A stretch of 64,000 nt of DNA from Zygnema cylindricum (lineage: Eukaryota; Streptophyta; Zygnematophyceae; Zygnematales; Zygnemataceae), in contig JBBHKE010000303.1 of assembly GCA_037447655.1 (NCBI GenBank), forward strand, positions 64,001 through 128,000, given 5' to 3'. Of this stretch, positions 46,017-56,631 are shown piece by piece. The notes below the pieces were generated by a model. The model was not told where the DNA came from, made no database searches, and saw only the letters and a list, made by a program, of their open reading frames with translations. Position numbers and translations under genes: made by a program. The first letter of the stretch is position 1. Each line of letters starts with the position of its first letter.

Positions 46017-46700
46017 AGGAGAGGGGGGATAGGGGAGAGGGAGAGGGCGAGGGATAGGGAGAGGGCGAAGGATAAGGAGAGGGAGGGGGAGAAAGAAAGG
46101 AGGCAGATCTAGAGGGAAAAGGAGTGGGAGGGGGGGGAGGTTGAGAGAGGGGGGGCAGATTTAGAAGGAAAAGGAGTGGGAGTGGGAGAGGGAGAGGAAG
46201 AGGGAGAGGGAGAGGGAGAGGAAGAGGGAGAGGGAGAGGGAGAAGAAGGCATATTTAGAGGGTCAAAGAGCGGGAGGGGGAGAGGGAGAGGGAGAGAGAG
46301 GGGGGGCAATTTAGAGGGAAAACGAAAAGGAAAGGGAGAGGGAAAGAAGGGAAAGAGGTAGATTAAGAGGGAAAAAGAAAAAAAGGGAAGAGGGAGAGGG
46401 AGAGGGAGAGAATAAGGGGGCAAATTTAGAGGGAAAAAGGGGGATCCATAATAGGGTGTGGTCGTGGGTGCACTAAAGAAAAAAAGAAAAAAGGGGGAGA
46501 GGGAGAGGGAGAGAAAAAAGGGGCAGATTTAGAGGGAAAAAGTAAGGGAGGAGAAGAGGGAGAGGGATAGGGAGAGGGGGGCAGATTTTGATGTAACAAG
46601 AGTGGGAGTGGGAGAGGGAGAGGGGAGTATTTTGAGGAAAAAAAAGTAGGAGTGGGAGAGGGAGAGGGAGAGGGAGTGAGAGGGAGGTGCTCACTTAGAG
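46017..46700. repeat. GGGAGA purine satellite
   Basis: Almost pure purine on the plus strand: GGGAGA/GGGAGT hexamers interspersed with 'ggcagatttagagggaaaa' units at intervals of 60-100 bases, which gives a higher-order repeat. Open frames in both directions (Gly/Glu/Arg or Pro/Ser/Leu repeats) are by-products. Confidence 0.85.
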
Positions 46701-46777
46701 GGGAAAACAGTGAAATGGTTCTCTAACTACAATCAAACTTGTGTCTTTCAATTTTGACAGCTCTCCTCACAGATAAC

Positions 46778-48060
46778 ATGTCCAAAAAAGGGAAGCAGAA
46801 TGCATCTCATAATAATATCATTAACACAAACGAGTCATTAATCAATCTTTCATCTTATACTTCAACCTCTTCCATGCATACCTTGCAAATGCCATCTACA
46901 ATACATCCGTTAACAAATCCTTTTTCTATTAATCATGTATTCTCTTACACCCCACCCTCTTCAATGCACACCCCGCAAATGCCACCTACATTATATCCGT
47001 TAACACATCCTCTCTCTTCTAATCCTATATTCTCTTACACCTCATCCTGTTCTATGCATACTGCGCAAATGCCACCAACAATTTCTCCACTAACTACTCC
47101 TCTCTCCGCAAATCCTGTAGTAGCCACCACAAATCTACTGTAAAAACCCGTAATGACCCCACCAAGACGTAAAAAAAACACGGAAACCCCCTCAACTAAA
47201 GGCGAAAAGTGGGAATTTGACGAGGTAGAGGTGTTGTGCCAGGCCAAAAAACAAGAGTTTCTTCAAAACCCAGAGATTAGTGCAAAGGCTAAATTCGGAA
47301 GCAAGGCTGAAAAATGGGGGGATCTCGCCAAAAATATGGAAAAGTGTGGGGTTCATCGACTTTGGCCTGAGTGCGAACGCAAATGGAATAATGTAATGAG
47401 TGAGTATAAAAAAATCAGAGATCATAACGAGAGAAGTGGTGTTGCCACCTATTTTACAATGGGAAAAAAAGAAAGGAAGACACATGGTTTGCCACCGTCA
47501 TTTCCTAAAGCAATTTTTGATGAATTAGAATTATGGTTGCCAATGCGAGACGCTATCAACCCCAAGGTTACGTGGGATACCGGGGATGACCCCCCAAAGG
47601 TGGATGAAGATTTAGACGATGACGAAGATACAGTTATTCTTCAGGAAAATCCAAAAAAAAAAAAAGTAACGTTGGTGGTGAAACTACGAGTGCAAACTTC
47701 GCGGAAGTACATGGATTTGACAAAAATGTATGTGACAAAAGGGAGAAGAAGAAGAGAGAGGATGAAGGAGATGATGAGAAGGGCACGGGATTTCATTCGC
47801 CTTGTAATGGGGATAAGTTCGCCTCCACTCGGAAACGAAAGCGAGTCGTGCGCAAAGGTAATCAAGAAAATTCGTCACATGCGGTAAAAGAAGTCGAAGA
47901 AATGTTGGATAACTCGGGCAAAAAACAGTTTGAGAGACAAAAAGAGATTGTGAGCATGCATAAAGAACTCCTGGGCTCCGTGGAGAATGTTCTTAAGGGG
48001 GTCATCGAGGAAATGAAGACGACAATCGCAACAAATGTAAAAAATATTTTCAATAGTTAA
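46778..48060 (+). CDS. SANT/Myb-like protein (ORF1) of a PIF/Harbinger transposon, with one stop and one homopolymer frameshift
   Basis: Main part 47153-48060. An N-terminal Arg/Lys patch is followed by a trihelix/SANT domain: 'KWEFDEVEVLCQAKKQEF' (47210-47263), 'GVHRLWPECERKWNNVMSE' and 'YKKIRDHNERSG' with Trp spaced as in Myb-like folds. A conserved 'LPPSFPKAIFDELELWLP' stretch and an acidic segment follow. A slip in an A13 run (47653-47665) changes frame; the next frame has the basic 'TRKRKRVVRKG' and a helical C-terminus to 48060. Upstream in the same frame (46778-47143, closed by TAA) lie three repeats of 'SMHT.QMP.T..PLT.P'. Such proteins are known to bind Harbinger DNA together with the transposase. 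The A13 change may be a sequencing error. Confidence 0.72.
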
Positions 48061-49175
48061 GTTTTTTGAATATAGTAATGTACCTCCAAATACTTAGATT
48101 TTTTGAGTTTTTTCAAATAGTAAAAACATCAAATATGTATTATAAAAAAAAAAAAAATGATTTTTGGGACTTAGCGTCAAGCATATGGTTAATTGGTTTG
48201 AGATATGATAAAAATTGGAAAACCAAAACTAATCAACGTGATTATTTTTTCTGTTTCTATTTTCTGTTTTGTGTTTTTTTTTCTTTTTTTTCTGTTTTTT
48301 TAGCAGGTTTTTTAATTTTGTAGTTTCTGTTTTCTGTTTTTCTTTCTCCTGTTTTCTCTCTTATGTTTTTAGTTGTGTTTTCTGTTTTATTTTGTTTCAT
48401 TTTCTCTGTTTTATGTTTTTTTACAGTTTTTATGTTACTGTTTTTTGTTTTTATTTCTCATGTTTTCTTTCTTTGTTTTCTGTCTTTTGTTTTTACTTTC
48501 TGATCTCTGTTTTGTTTTTTATGTTTCGATTTTTTTTGCAACCTTTTTTTCCTTTAATATGTTTCTTTGTTTCTATTTTCCGTTTTTGTTTTTTTGTATT
48601 TTCTGTTTCATGATTTTGTATTTAGGTGCTAAATAGTTTTTAAAATTTGTTTTCACATCATGACTCATGAAATATCGTGTTCACATTGACAATTCTAAAT
48701 TCTTGGTTTTTTTTAAGTGAATTCAAAGTTTGATACACAAAACTATTAAACATCGACTGAAACAAAACGCACCGAAGTAAACATAAGAAGAAAATATAAA
48801 AAATATGCATGAACACAAATCAAATGGATAAATAAAAATATCCTTCAAACAATCATTCATTGAAAACAAGTATTTTATAGCACCAGGTACATAAAGAATG
48901 GAATAGGATGTATATGACAACCAACACTGGGGAAGCACAAGATTTCAAAAACGAACATTGGCTGAAAAAAACAATGTCATACAAATTTGAATATCGAAAA
49001 AAATTATGTGGAAATATATAAAATTATTGAAACATAGATTTTAATGAAGCCCATAACTCATATTGAAAATAAATTGCTTTATAAACTATTGGGCAACTAT
49101 GTGCTAGCACGATTTCCTAAAAGACGAAAGAAAACCTTGACACCATTGTCCGAAAATCACAAAATACGCATTTTA
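48061..49175. other. T-rich region between convergent transposon genes
   Basis: 48240-48640 is a degenerate 'ttttctgttt' tract, encoding spurious Phe-rich frames. 48640-49170 is plain AT-rich DNA. It would hold the 3' ends of both transposon transcripts. Confidence 0.6.
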
Positions 49176-50502
49176 CTAATCGTCGATGTCCATTTCGTGG
49201 CCATTGTGGTCGTTGTCGTCAGTCAACATATCTACATCCCCTTCTCCATCCGCATGAGGAACATAAACGCCGGTATCGTTATGTTCACTCGCCCCACCCC
49301 TCATGACAAAATCACGTAAAATGTCTCTTACTCCAACACCCCGGAGTTTATGGGAGCGAGAAGCAGTTGGTCGTCTTTCCACATCTCCACTTGCTCGTGC
49401 TAGTCGTTCTCGAGCTCCAGACAAGCGAGAGGCCCTTTCTTCAATGCCAGTTACACTCTTTGCTTGTTCTTTCGCAAACTCCAACTCCCAATCGATATCC
49501 ACCTCGTTCCTCGCAATGGAAATGTTGTGTAATACACAAGCAGCGATGATGAAAGTCAACATCGTTTCTATCCGTGGATGGTAAATTTTTTGGAGATACC
49601 TCCATTGCCCTTTTAGCTTCCCAAAAGCCCTCTCAACAACCATCCTCAACCCCGAATGTTGAAAATTAAATTTTATCTCAGCTGCAGTAAGTCTCGCACC
49701 GGGGTACGGCACTACAAGGTTCAGGTGTAGTGCGTACCCCGCATCTCCAACGAGGTACGGAAAAACATTATTGTTTTCCCATTGGAAAACATTCCCACTT
49801 GATTCCATACGCCTTTGAAAATCTTGACCCAATTTTGATCTACGAAAAATCCGTGAATCGTGGATTGATCCGGGAGATCCTACATTGAGATCAATAAATC
49901 TCATTTTGTGGTCTACAACTGCTTGTACTACTGTGGAGTAATTGTGCTTAGCGTCAAAATAATCGATCGGTAACATATTTTTTCCAAGTGTCATTTGTAT
50001 GTGAGTACAATCGATAGCCCCTACACAATTGGGTAACCCTTTGTCTTTTTCGAAGAAATCTTTCGTCTCTTTGAGTTCGTCTTCAGTTGGCCACCTTACC
50101 CAAGTGACGTAGTTTTTTCACTATTGCCAGCACTACTTTACGAGAAATTGTACTAACAGTCGAACGTCCAATCCCAAATTCCTCTGAAGTACGTATCAGA
50201 CCTCCTTGGTGTCCTAACCTCATTAAGGCTATTAGAACCTGTTTTTCTGCGCTCAATTCTCTATTTGGGATGTTTTGGAGTCTTGAGGGAGGGTTAGTTT
50301 TGAGGTCACTCTCTAATTCTTTCACCAAAAACTCCACTGTATCTTTTTTCAATCGAAACATTTTTCGAAAACGCTCGTCACTATAACGTCCTAATTCTAC
50401 ATCGGCCCAATGTAATGACCTTGGCTCGATGTAGTAAACCCCATTTGTATCAGATTGGAAGCTTGAGAAATGTCGGAGGGTTATTTTTGCAATTTCGGGC
50501 AT
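49176..50502 (-). CDS. PIF/Harbinger transposase (DDE_Tnp_4, ALP1-like), one frameshift
   Basis: The N-terminal part (50083-50502) has 'YSDERFRKMFRLKKDTVEFL' and a helix-turn-helix-like 'GGLIRTSEEFGIGRSTVSTI'. An A6 run (50113-50118) breaks the frame; the continuing frame reads 'YVTWVRWPTEDELKET' and 'GAIDCTHIQM' with the first catalytic Asp. The C-terminal part (49176-49994) has 'PGSIHDSRIFRRS', the second Asp in 'YLVGDAGYAL' and the Glu in 'RMVVERAFGKLKGQW', completing D-D-E, then 'ACVLHNISI'. Total about 440 residues, usual for the family. The C-terminal tail is acidic, ending 'NGHEMDIDD'. It converges with the SANT-like gene. Upstream codons are readable to about 50560 but contain a TAG, so the true start is uncertain. 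Confidence 0.88.
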
Positions 50503-51195
50503 AACTTTCGCAAAAGTCTCTTCAAAAAGTTGTTCGCTTGGCTATCGTGTAACATGGGTGGTATGAGGAATTTGAATATCATTTGCAAAATTGTCGAGAA
50601 ACCCAATACAAGATTTTCAGTTATCATTGCCGCACAACGTTTTTTTTTTCCGGAGTCATCCTACAACACATTGCCTACCCCTTCAATATTATTATCTTGT
50701 TCGAAGGTTGTTATCATTTGTCAACTCTCTTTATAATTTCAGCCACATTGAAATGTCGATTTCAATTTTAATTTCAACTTTCAAATTGTAAGTGGAGTTT
50801 TTTAATTTCAATTTTAAACTTCAAAAATCTAAAAATTTTGATATCAATGTAGATTTCAATTTACAGTAACATTGCGTTTTTATTTAAGTTAGATTCTTAT
50901 TTTTGTTCCTAAAATTCCTTGTTTATTTTCAATCCGAATTGAAATATTTGTTTGCTTTTCAAATTGTAATCTGACTAATAATTTTAAATGTATACTTCCC
51001 ATTTTAATTGCAATTTGAATTTCAACAAACCCGAATGTGCTAGTTTAAGGGGTTTAGCCTATTACACAAGCATCTTTCGCTTTAGTGCTTCCAAATGTTT
51101 GATGTTTTCAAAAATTGTATGAAAACAATTTTGTTGGCAACCAAAATGATTCGGTTTTTCTCAAAAAGAATTTAGTGTACAGTAGAGGTAATGAA
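50503..51195. other. AT-rich upstream region of the transposase gene
   Basis: Includes repeated 'tttcaatttt' words (50740-50820). No gene is seen. It should contain the promoter and possibly one end of the Harbinger element, but no terminal repeat was identified with certainty. Confidence 0.4.
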
Positions 51196-51299
51196 GGGTC
51201 GTATGTGCTGCCCGTTTTTTCGTCCGAATGGCGAATGCTATAATTGCGTTAAATAGAAAAGCGTAGAAAATGCCAACAGGCAGGCGGACAAGATCCACC

Positions 51300-51725
51300 A
51301 GAACTACGCTCATGGCAGTGAAAGAAAGCGTGACGTCTACAATGTCACGCTGACCATTCAATGTCAATTTCACTACTTTTATAATGTACAGCCCATTTGT
51401 AGACGTAGGCGATTGATTATGTCGTTCACGTGTGGGCGTCAACAAATGACCGCTGGCTTCGACAATTGTCCCAGTATGTCTAGAGCTCTTTGCGGCGTAC
51501 AAATGTCCGCAGTTTCTTCGAAGATCGTTCGCCTCTACAAATGTCAGCAGTTTGTCGGCGTCTACAGGTGTCGCAAGTATTGGCGACGTGTACAACTGCC
51601 ACATATTCAAAATAATGAACGCCCAAGTAACGATTGACATAGGCACACTTTGAAAAGTACACCGTAAAATCAGCGCTAAATTCCAAAATAACGTTTCAAA
51701 ATATCGGTTACATGGGGACACGCCC
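51300..51725 (-). mobile_element. Family H TIR element (copy C), right end
   Basis: The last 120 bases match the right end of copy A (2070-2185): 'gattgacataggcacactt', 'acaccgtaaaat', 'gttacatggggacacgccc', followed by TTA (51726-51728). The interior holds several 'gtctacaa.tgtc' words (51335, 51534, 51560), also present in A near 1930-1960. The left end was not found. It could be an independent short element or the right end of a larger one that includes the Harbinger genes. Confidence 0.5.
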
Positions 51726-51872
51726 TTAGTCTGTTTGCTGAAAATCGAATGGCTTTAAGTCTTTAACATCGCCCGACACCAGCCGTACACCGCCTGCTAG
51801 GAAGGTCTACCTGGCCAGGTGACACCTGGTCGCATTTCGAGTGTGTCGACTGTCGAACCTAACCCCGTTTTA

Positions 51873-52595
51873 GGGTGCGTCTCCATGTACTTGTAACTTA
51901 GAGAAATTTCTTTGTTTTTTAGCGCAGATCCGGCGGACCCGGATTTCAAGTGTCCCTATGTGTAAAAACGGAATTAAAACTTAAGGGTGTGACGATTGTA
52001 TACGCTGACATGCGCGTGACGGTTGCCAACGTCTACAATCTGTGATTTTCCAAATTGTTCGTGACGTCGCATAATTGTACGGTGAGAGGCGGCGAGTGCG
52101 AGTTGATGTGGCGCCCTCAGAGATTTCTCACGTTTTCGTGAAATGGCATCGGAATCTTCAGATCCCCTGAAATGAAAAAATCCGTACTGAACGAAAACTG
52201 ACAAAACGAAACAAATTATGTACTTTGATGCACGCAAACGGACAAAACATACCGAAATGTGTATTTTTCGTCGTCGTTTGAATTCATTTGAATTGTTTTA
52301 GAAAAAAATATACACGTGTGAATACGTGTTATTATTTGTTTACCGAAAATACTTTGTTTTAAAAAACATCGCGCATGTTTTTTAAAGAAAAGTTTGAAGA
52401 TGACGTTTTTTGTCGTGGCCGTGGGTCGAAGAACACAAGACGACAACATGTAGTACATTTTAAATTCGATGATGACGCAAAATGTACTTCTCCTTTTTCT
52501 TTTTTTTGTACGGTTGACACTTACACGGTACGGCTCTAAGTTTTACAGGAAAACGACAGAAAAAAACCCTTACTTAGATACATGGAGACGCACCC
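51873..52595 (+). mobile_element. Family H TIR element (copy B), complete, 723 bp, TTA duplication
   Basis: Perfect 17-bp terminal inverted repeats GGGTGCGTCTCCATGTA at 51873-51889 and 52579-52595, flanked by TTA (51870-51872 and 52596-52598). This is the type of non-autonomous PIF/Harbinger MITEs. No open frame of note. It is the reference copy for A, C and D. Confidence 0.85.
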
Positions 52596-52712
52596 TTAGT
52601 CTCTGTCGTTCTCCCGTGGCCGGCGTTACTCTCGTCGCGCAACATGTCCTCCTCGGGTGTCCTTGTTTAGGGTTAACCGGCCCGGAGCTCTCCTCGCGAA
52701 GCTTCGTACCGG

Positions 52713-53372
52713 AAAAGGTACATTATACTGATGTTCTTTGCTGAGTATGCTGTACGAAAGCTCTCGTGATGATGTCGTTTTTATGGGAGCTCCAATCATG
52801 TTTGCGAGTTTAGCCAGTGAACCAGCCATATCCCCGTCAGCAAAGTCAAATTGCGGTAACTTTTGCTGCTCCCCCACCTAAATCTGATTCTGTGTACCTG
52901 GTAGTCAAAGTAAGTACGGTCCTGCCAATGTAACGACAACCTGTCGGAAATGCCGGATAGAAGGCTGTGGAAGAAGGCCGGTAAATGTGTAAGTTTCCGC
53001 CGGAATGTCCGATCGTATAAACCTTTACGGCAAATGTACATTCAAATGTGAACCCTGGCCGTCCGATCCATAGAACAAAGAGTAATATGTGCCGGCCGTC
53101 ATTCACAGCCTCGCAACCTGGCATCTCCGACAGATTGTCAGTACCTGGATGGTTCGTACTTATTGCTGACAACCAGGTACACAAAATCAGATTTGAGTGC
53201 GGAAGCAATAAAAGCTCGGTGTCCTTAATTTGAGTTCGATGACGTGTCATGAGAAATTGGTAGGTTCAATGGTTAAACTCGCAAACATGATTGGAGCTCC
53301 ATAACAGCAGCATCATCACGAGATCTTCCGTACATCATCGTCAGCAAAGCATACCAGCATAATGTACCTTTT
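52713..53372. mobile_element. Near-perfect foldback (long inverted repeat) element, about 660 bp
   Basis: Two arms of about 330 bp are reverse complements of each other around a centre near 53043, with almost no loop. Matching pairs: 'aaaaggtacattat' (52713-52726) with 'ataatgtacctttt' (53359-53372); 'ggagctccaatcatgtttgc' (52779-52798) with its complement near 53287-53306; 'accaggtacaca' (53173) with 'tgtgtacctggt' (52892). A transcript would fold into a long hairpin. Open frames on both strands are mirror artefacts. No target duplication was recognised. Confidence 0.85.
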
Positions 53373-55137
53373 GCGACGACGACATAGCTTTGACTTCACA
53401 TAATACATGCAGAAAGTTCATCCACTTTTGACCGTCAAAAAATAAATTTCGACGGCTAAGATGCGATTAACATTCGCACCTGCATGTGCAGAGAGCGGTC
53501 GCCCTGTTTTGCGAAGTATCGACAATTCCAAAAGTCCTTGTCGAGCGCGCCAATAGCGGGAACAGGAATGTCAACATCGCCTACGTGTCGAACGAAATAT
53601 GGAATTAGAAAATAGTTCAATGATTACGTGACAAATATCCTCAGAATATTGAAATATTCCCCACGTGCAAGCTTCATCTGCAGTCTACCTTTGTTGTGAA
53701 TTTGGTTTCGTACGGATCTCAACTGCAAAGTACTCATTCGTTTTAGAATCGATAGCCGCCGGCTAGCACCGGTCGCAGTCAGTTGATCCTCCCCTATTAA
53801 CTGACTGCGACTTCCATATAGACCATACGTTTACAACTTAGATAGTGTTCCGTATCGCATAAAATCGGAACCGATGTATCGCAGTTTTTGTCGATTGTCT
53901 CCTCGAGGAATTCTCAAATCGATATTTATGCGCTTCGCGACAAGACGGGTTAGACAAAACGCATTCTTAGCGCTGAAAGTGTAAATTTGTCCTTCAGTGT
54001 TAATAGCATTCAATATTTCAATGTCATTGTGGTTATTGCCGTCTATTGCATTGATTAGATAAGCCCTATCAATTCGAATATTCCAAAACCCTAAAAATAT
54101 AATACTTCTCGTACTTATAATACGAGAAAAAAATTAGGTTATTTTCTATCTACGTTGACAGCCACCTCCACGCTTTTTTACGTAGTGAATCTTCCGCCAC
54201 GTACGTCTCTAAAAAACAAAATAAAGGTACTGTACTATAGTCTTGACTTTCTGTAAGACCACTATATTTGTTTCTTTCATTTTTGGGGCCCAATAGAGAC
54301 CACGCAGATTCCCTCTGGCACGTGTCAAAGCTTCTAGGAAAAGCTTCACCAGCTCCTAACTTTTGCTTTATATTTCCAATGAGAATCTACACGTGTCGAA
54401 CATTTAGGCTCCAACAGCTGTCCCGCCTGCAGCTACGTGTGCATCTATGCAGATGACTTCTGAGAAAAAGGTCCAAGGCCGACCAAATATTGCCACGTAG
54501 CAGAAATTATGTCGAAAAATGTCCGCCTGGAAAATTTCCGTACGGCTACTCTTCCATTCCACTGTAGCAGTCCGTGTCTGTAGGGAAACTCTCTTGGTTC
54601 AAAAAATAATATTTTTTTACGTTTCTTGCAGTGCCTGAATTAGCCTGTAGCAGCACTCCAAGACACGTGGCAGTTCTTGTAGCTTGCTTTCAGGAAAACT
54701 ACAACTACAGGAAGTCGTGTATTGCGATTAGTGTTAAAAAAAATTCGCCACATAAAATATATTTCTTCGTACACACCTGCTCGATTTCTACATGGAGGCC
54801 GTCAATGGGAAGCTGAGAATCTTACCTTTCAATCGCAACCGTAAGATCCATAATCTGACAGGTGTGTACGGGGAAAAGATGTTTTTAGCGGCAAAAAAAA
54901 ACATCAACACTAATAGCGATTCACGGTGTACTTCAAATCTCTGCCGTACGATTGTAGCCTAAAAAAAAAAACCTTAAAAAGAAAAAAACTTTTTGTATGA
55001 GTACAGTAAAGTATAGTACAGTACTGTACGGTTGAAAAATTTGACAGCCGCAAAAATCTGCCGCCGCCTGGGATACCGTACGTACGGAAAATTCAATAAA
55101 ATTGAATGTCGAAACTATAGCAGAAAAAATATAAAAA
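53373..55137. other. Gene-free region
   Basis: No coding motif recognised. Short frames at 53831-54013, 54268-54456 and 54631-54816 show no similarity that I recognise. It contains the hairpin at 53772-53811. It may be upstream intron or flank of symplekin. Confidence 0.45.
53772..53811. other. Perfect 13-bp stem, 14-nt loop hairpin
   Basis: GTCGCAGTCAGTT and AACTGACTGCGAC flank a 14-base loop. GC-balanced stem without mismatches. Could be a structured RNA element or a protein-binding dyad; nothing further is visible. Confidence 0.55.
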
Positions 55138-55232
55138 ACTGTAGCGGGAAAAATACTGTAGCTGAAAAAAAAAGGCTGTAGCGGAAAACAAAAAACTGTA
55201 GCGGAGAAAAAAAAACTGTAGCGGAAACGCTA
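55138..55232 (+). repeat. Minisatellite of 'ctgtagcggaaaa' units
   Basis: Five consecutive units of about 19-21 bases, 'actgtagcgg' followed by an A run of variable length, ending at 'cgctagtcaagg'. Confidence 0.75.
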
Positions 55233-56631
55233 GTCAAGGGAATGTTCCATATTGCGTCAGAAAAAAAAACAGCGACGTCCATTTTGTTATTATTTTATTA
55301 TTATTATTATTATTTTATTTTTTTTGTGAAACTTCAAAATTTAATAAATGAAATTTTAAACAAATCGTTGTAGTTCGATTCGGTCTCACCCTAAAAGTCT
55401 CAAAGTGGAGCGAAACACTGTGTGCTACAATAAGGCGAAAGGCGTCAATGTCGAAAAATGAAAAGTGAAAAATCGTATACTATACGTCGTACCAAGCTCG
55501 CCGTACAAAACACGCAGTGTAAAAAAGAGTTTTAAAAGGCGGTCTGTCTTGAGTCATGTCCTATATGAAGGCATGATGAATTGCGTGCAAGCAACCAGCT
55601 CGTCTTCGTGAACCCCACTGTCGGTCGGTCCGTTTTTTGGTTAAGTCGTTGCACTGCCCACTGTTACGAACTGTATGCCACGAATGTTCTTGAAAATTGT
55701 AAAAGAACTTGTATGAAGTGATGGGACTCCGTTGTACTGGCATTAAACAATGTTGGCGCTAAACATGCAGTTTAGTCATTTACTGTATTGCCAAAAAAGT
55801 ATCACCATCCACCCAATCAAAATTGACGCGTTAGACAGTTTTAGTGAATATATATACCGGAAACAATATTATGATTTTGTACGTCATTTCACTATCAAGC
55901 CGCCCGCATTTTGCATTCGTTTAGCCTTCTATATAGCTTTCTCTTTTAGTCTTTTCCACGACAATCTTTTGCTGTTGATACTCTGTAAGTCGTCATGAGC
56001 TTAAAATTAAAAAACTAACAAAATAATACATTAAAATAAAAACAAAATATTAAAAAAAATAAAAAAAAAATTAGTAAACGTTTATATATAAAAAAAACCT
56101 TAATTAAATTAATAAAAAAACACAAAAAATATTAAAATTAAAATTTAAAAAATTAAAAAAATTTGTTTTATATTTTTCATGTAAAACAACATGATTGATC
56201 AAAGTAAAATCAATATCCTTTGTAAACACATTTCAAGCAATTTTCATGAAAAAATATACTCCACTTAATGTGTAAGGAAAATAAAAGTTCGTTAAACCAT
56301 GTAAAGCAACATGACTGAGCAACATGATTGGCCAACAAAAAAAAAGATCCGTTCATAAAAAACAATATGATTGGTTAAAATATATTATTTTAGTCGTATT
56401 TTAGCCAATTATATTTTAGCCATATTTTGGCTAATTATGTTACTTTACATGGATTTTTTGTTTTCTCACACATCTGTGTTTGTTTATGTGTCTCTCTCCT
56501 CCCCCCTACCCCTCTCTCCTTTCCTCCCCTCTCCTTTCCTCTCCTTTTCCTTCCTCTCCTCTCCTCTCCTCTCCTCGCCTCACCTCTCCCTCCTCTCCTC
56601 TCGCTTCCTCTCCTCTCCCTCTACCCCCCAG
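55233..56631. other. AT-rich stretch then pyrimidine tract, probably intron upstream of the first visible symplekin exon
   Basis: 56000-56170 is almost pure A/T. 56489-56631 is a C/T-only tract (CTCCT repeats) ending 'ctacccccca-g', a strong 3' splice site. No exon was found here. Confidence 0.5.

Noticed and set aside
46109-46700. Open frames rich in Pro/Ser/Leu or Gly/Glu/Arg
   Set aside because: They are translations of the GGGAGA purine satellite, open in several frames at once and without any domain.
48066-48636. Phe/Cys/Ser-rich frames resembling membrane proteins
   Set aside because: Produced by a degenerate TTTTCTG tract; three overlapping frames have the same look, and no start context or motif is present.
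52626-53250. Overlapping open frames on both strands around 53 kb
   Set aside because: They are mirror images generated by the inverted repeat arms and have no recognisable domain.
56371-56631. Coding start of symplekin within the 56371 open frame
   Set aside because: The part before 56632 is a pyrimidine tract ending in a 3' splice site; the Ser/Pro/Leu run is low complexity, not protein.
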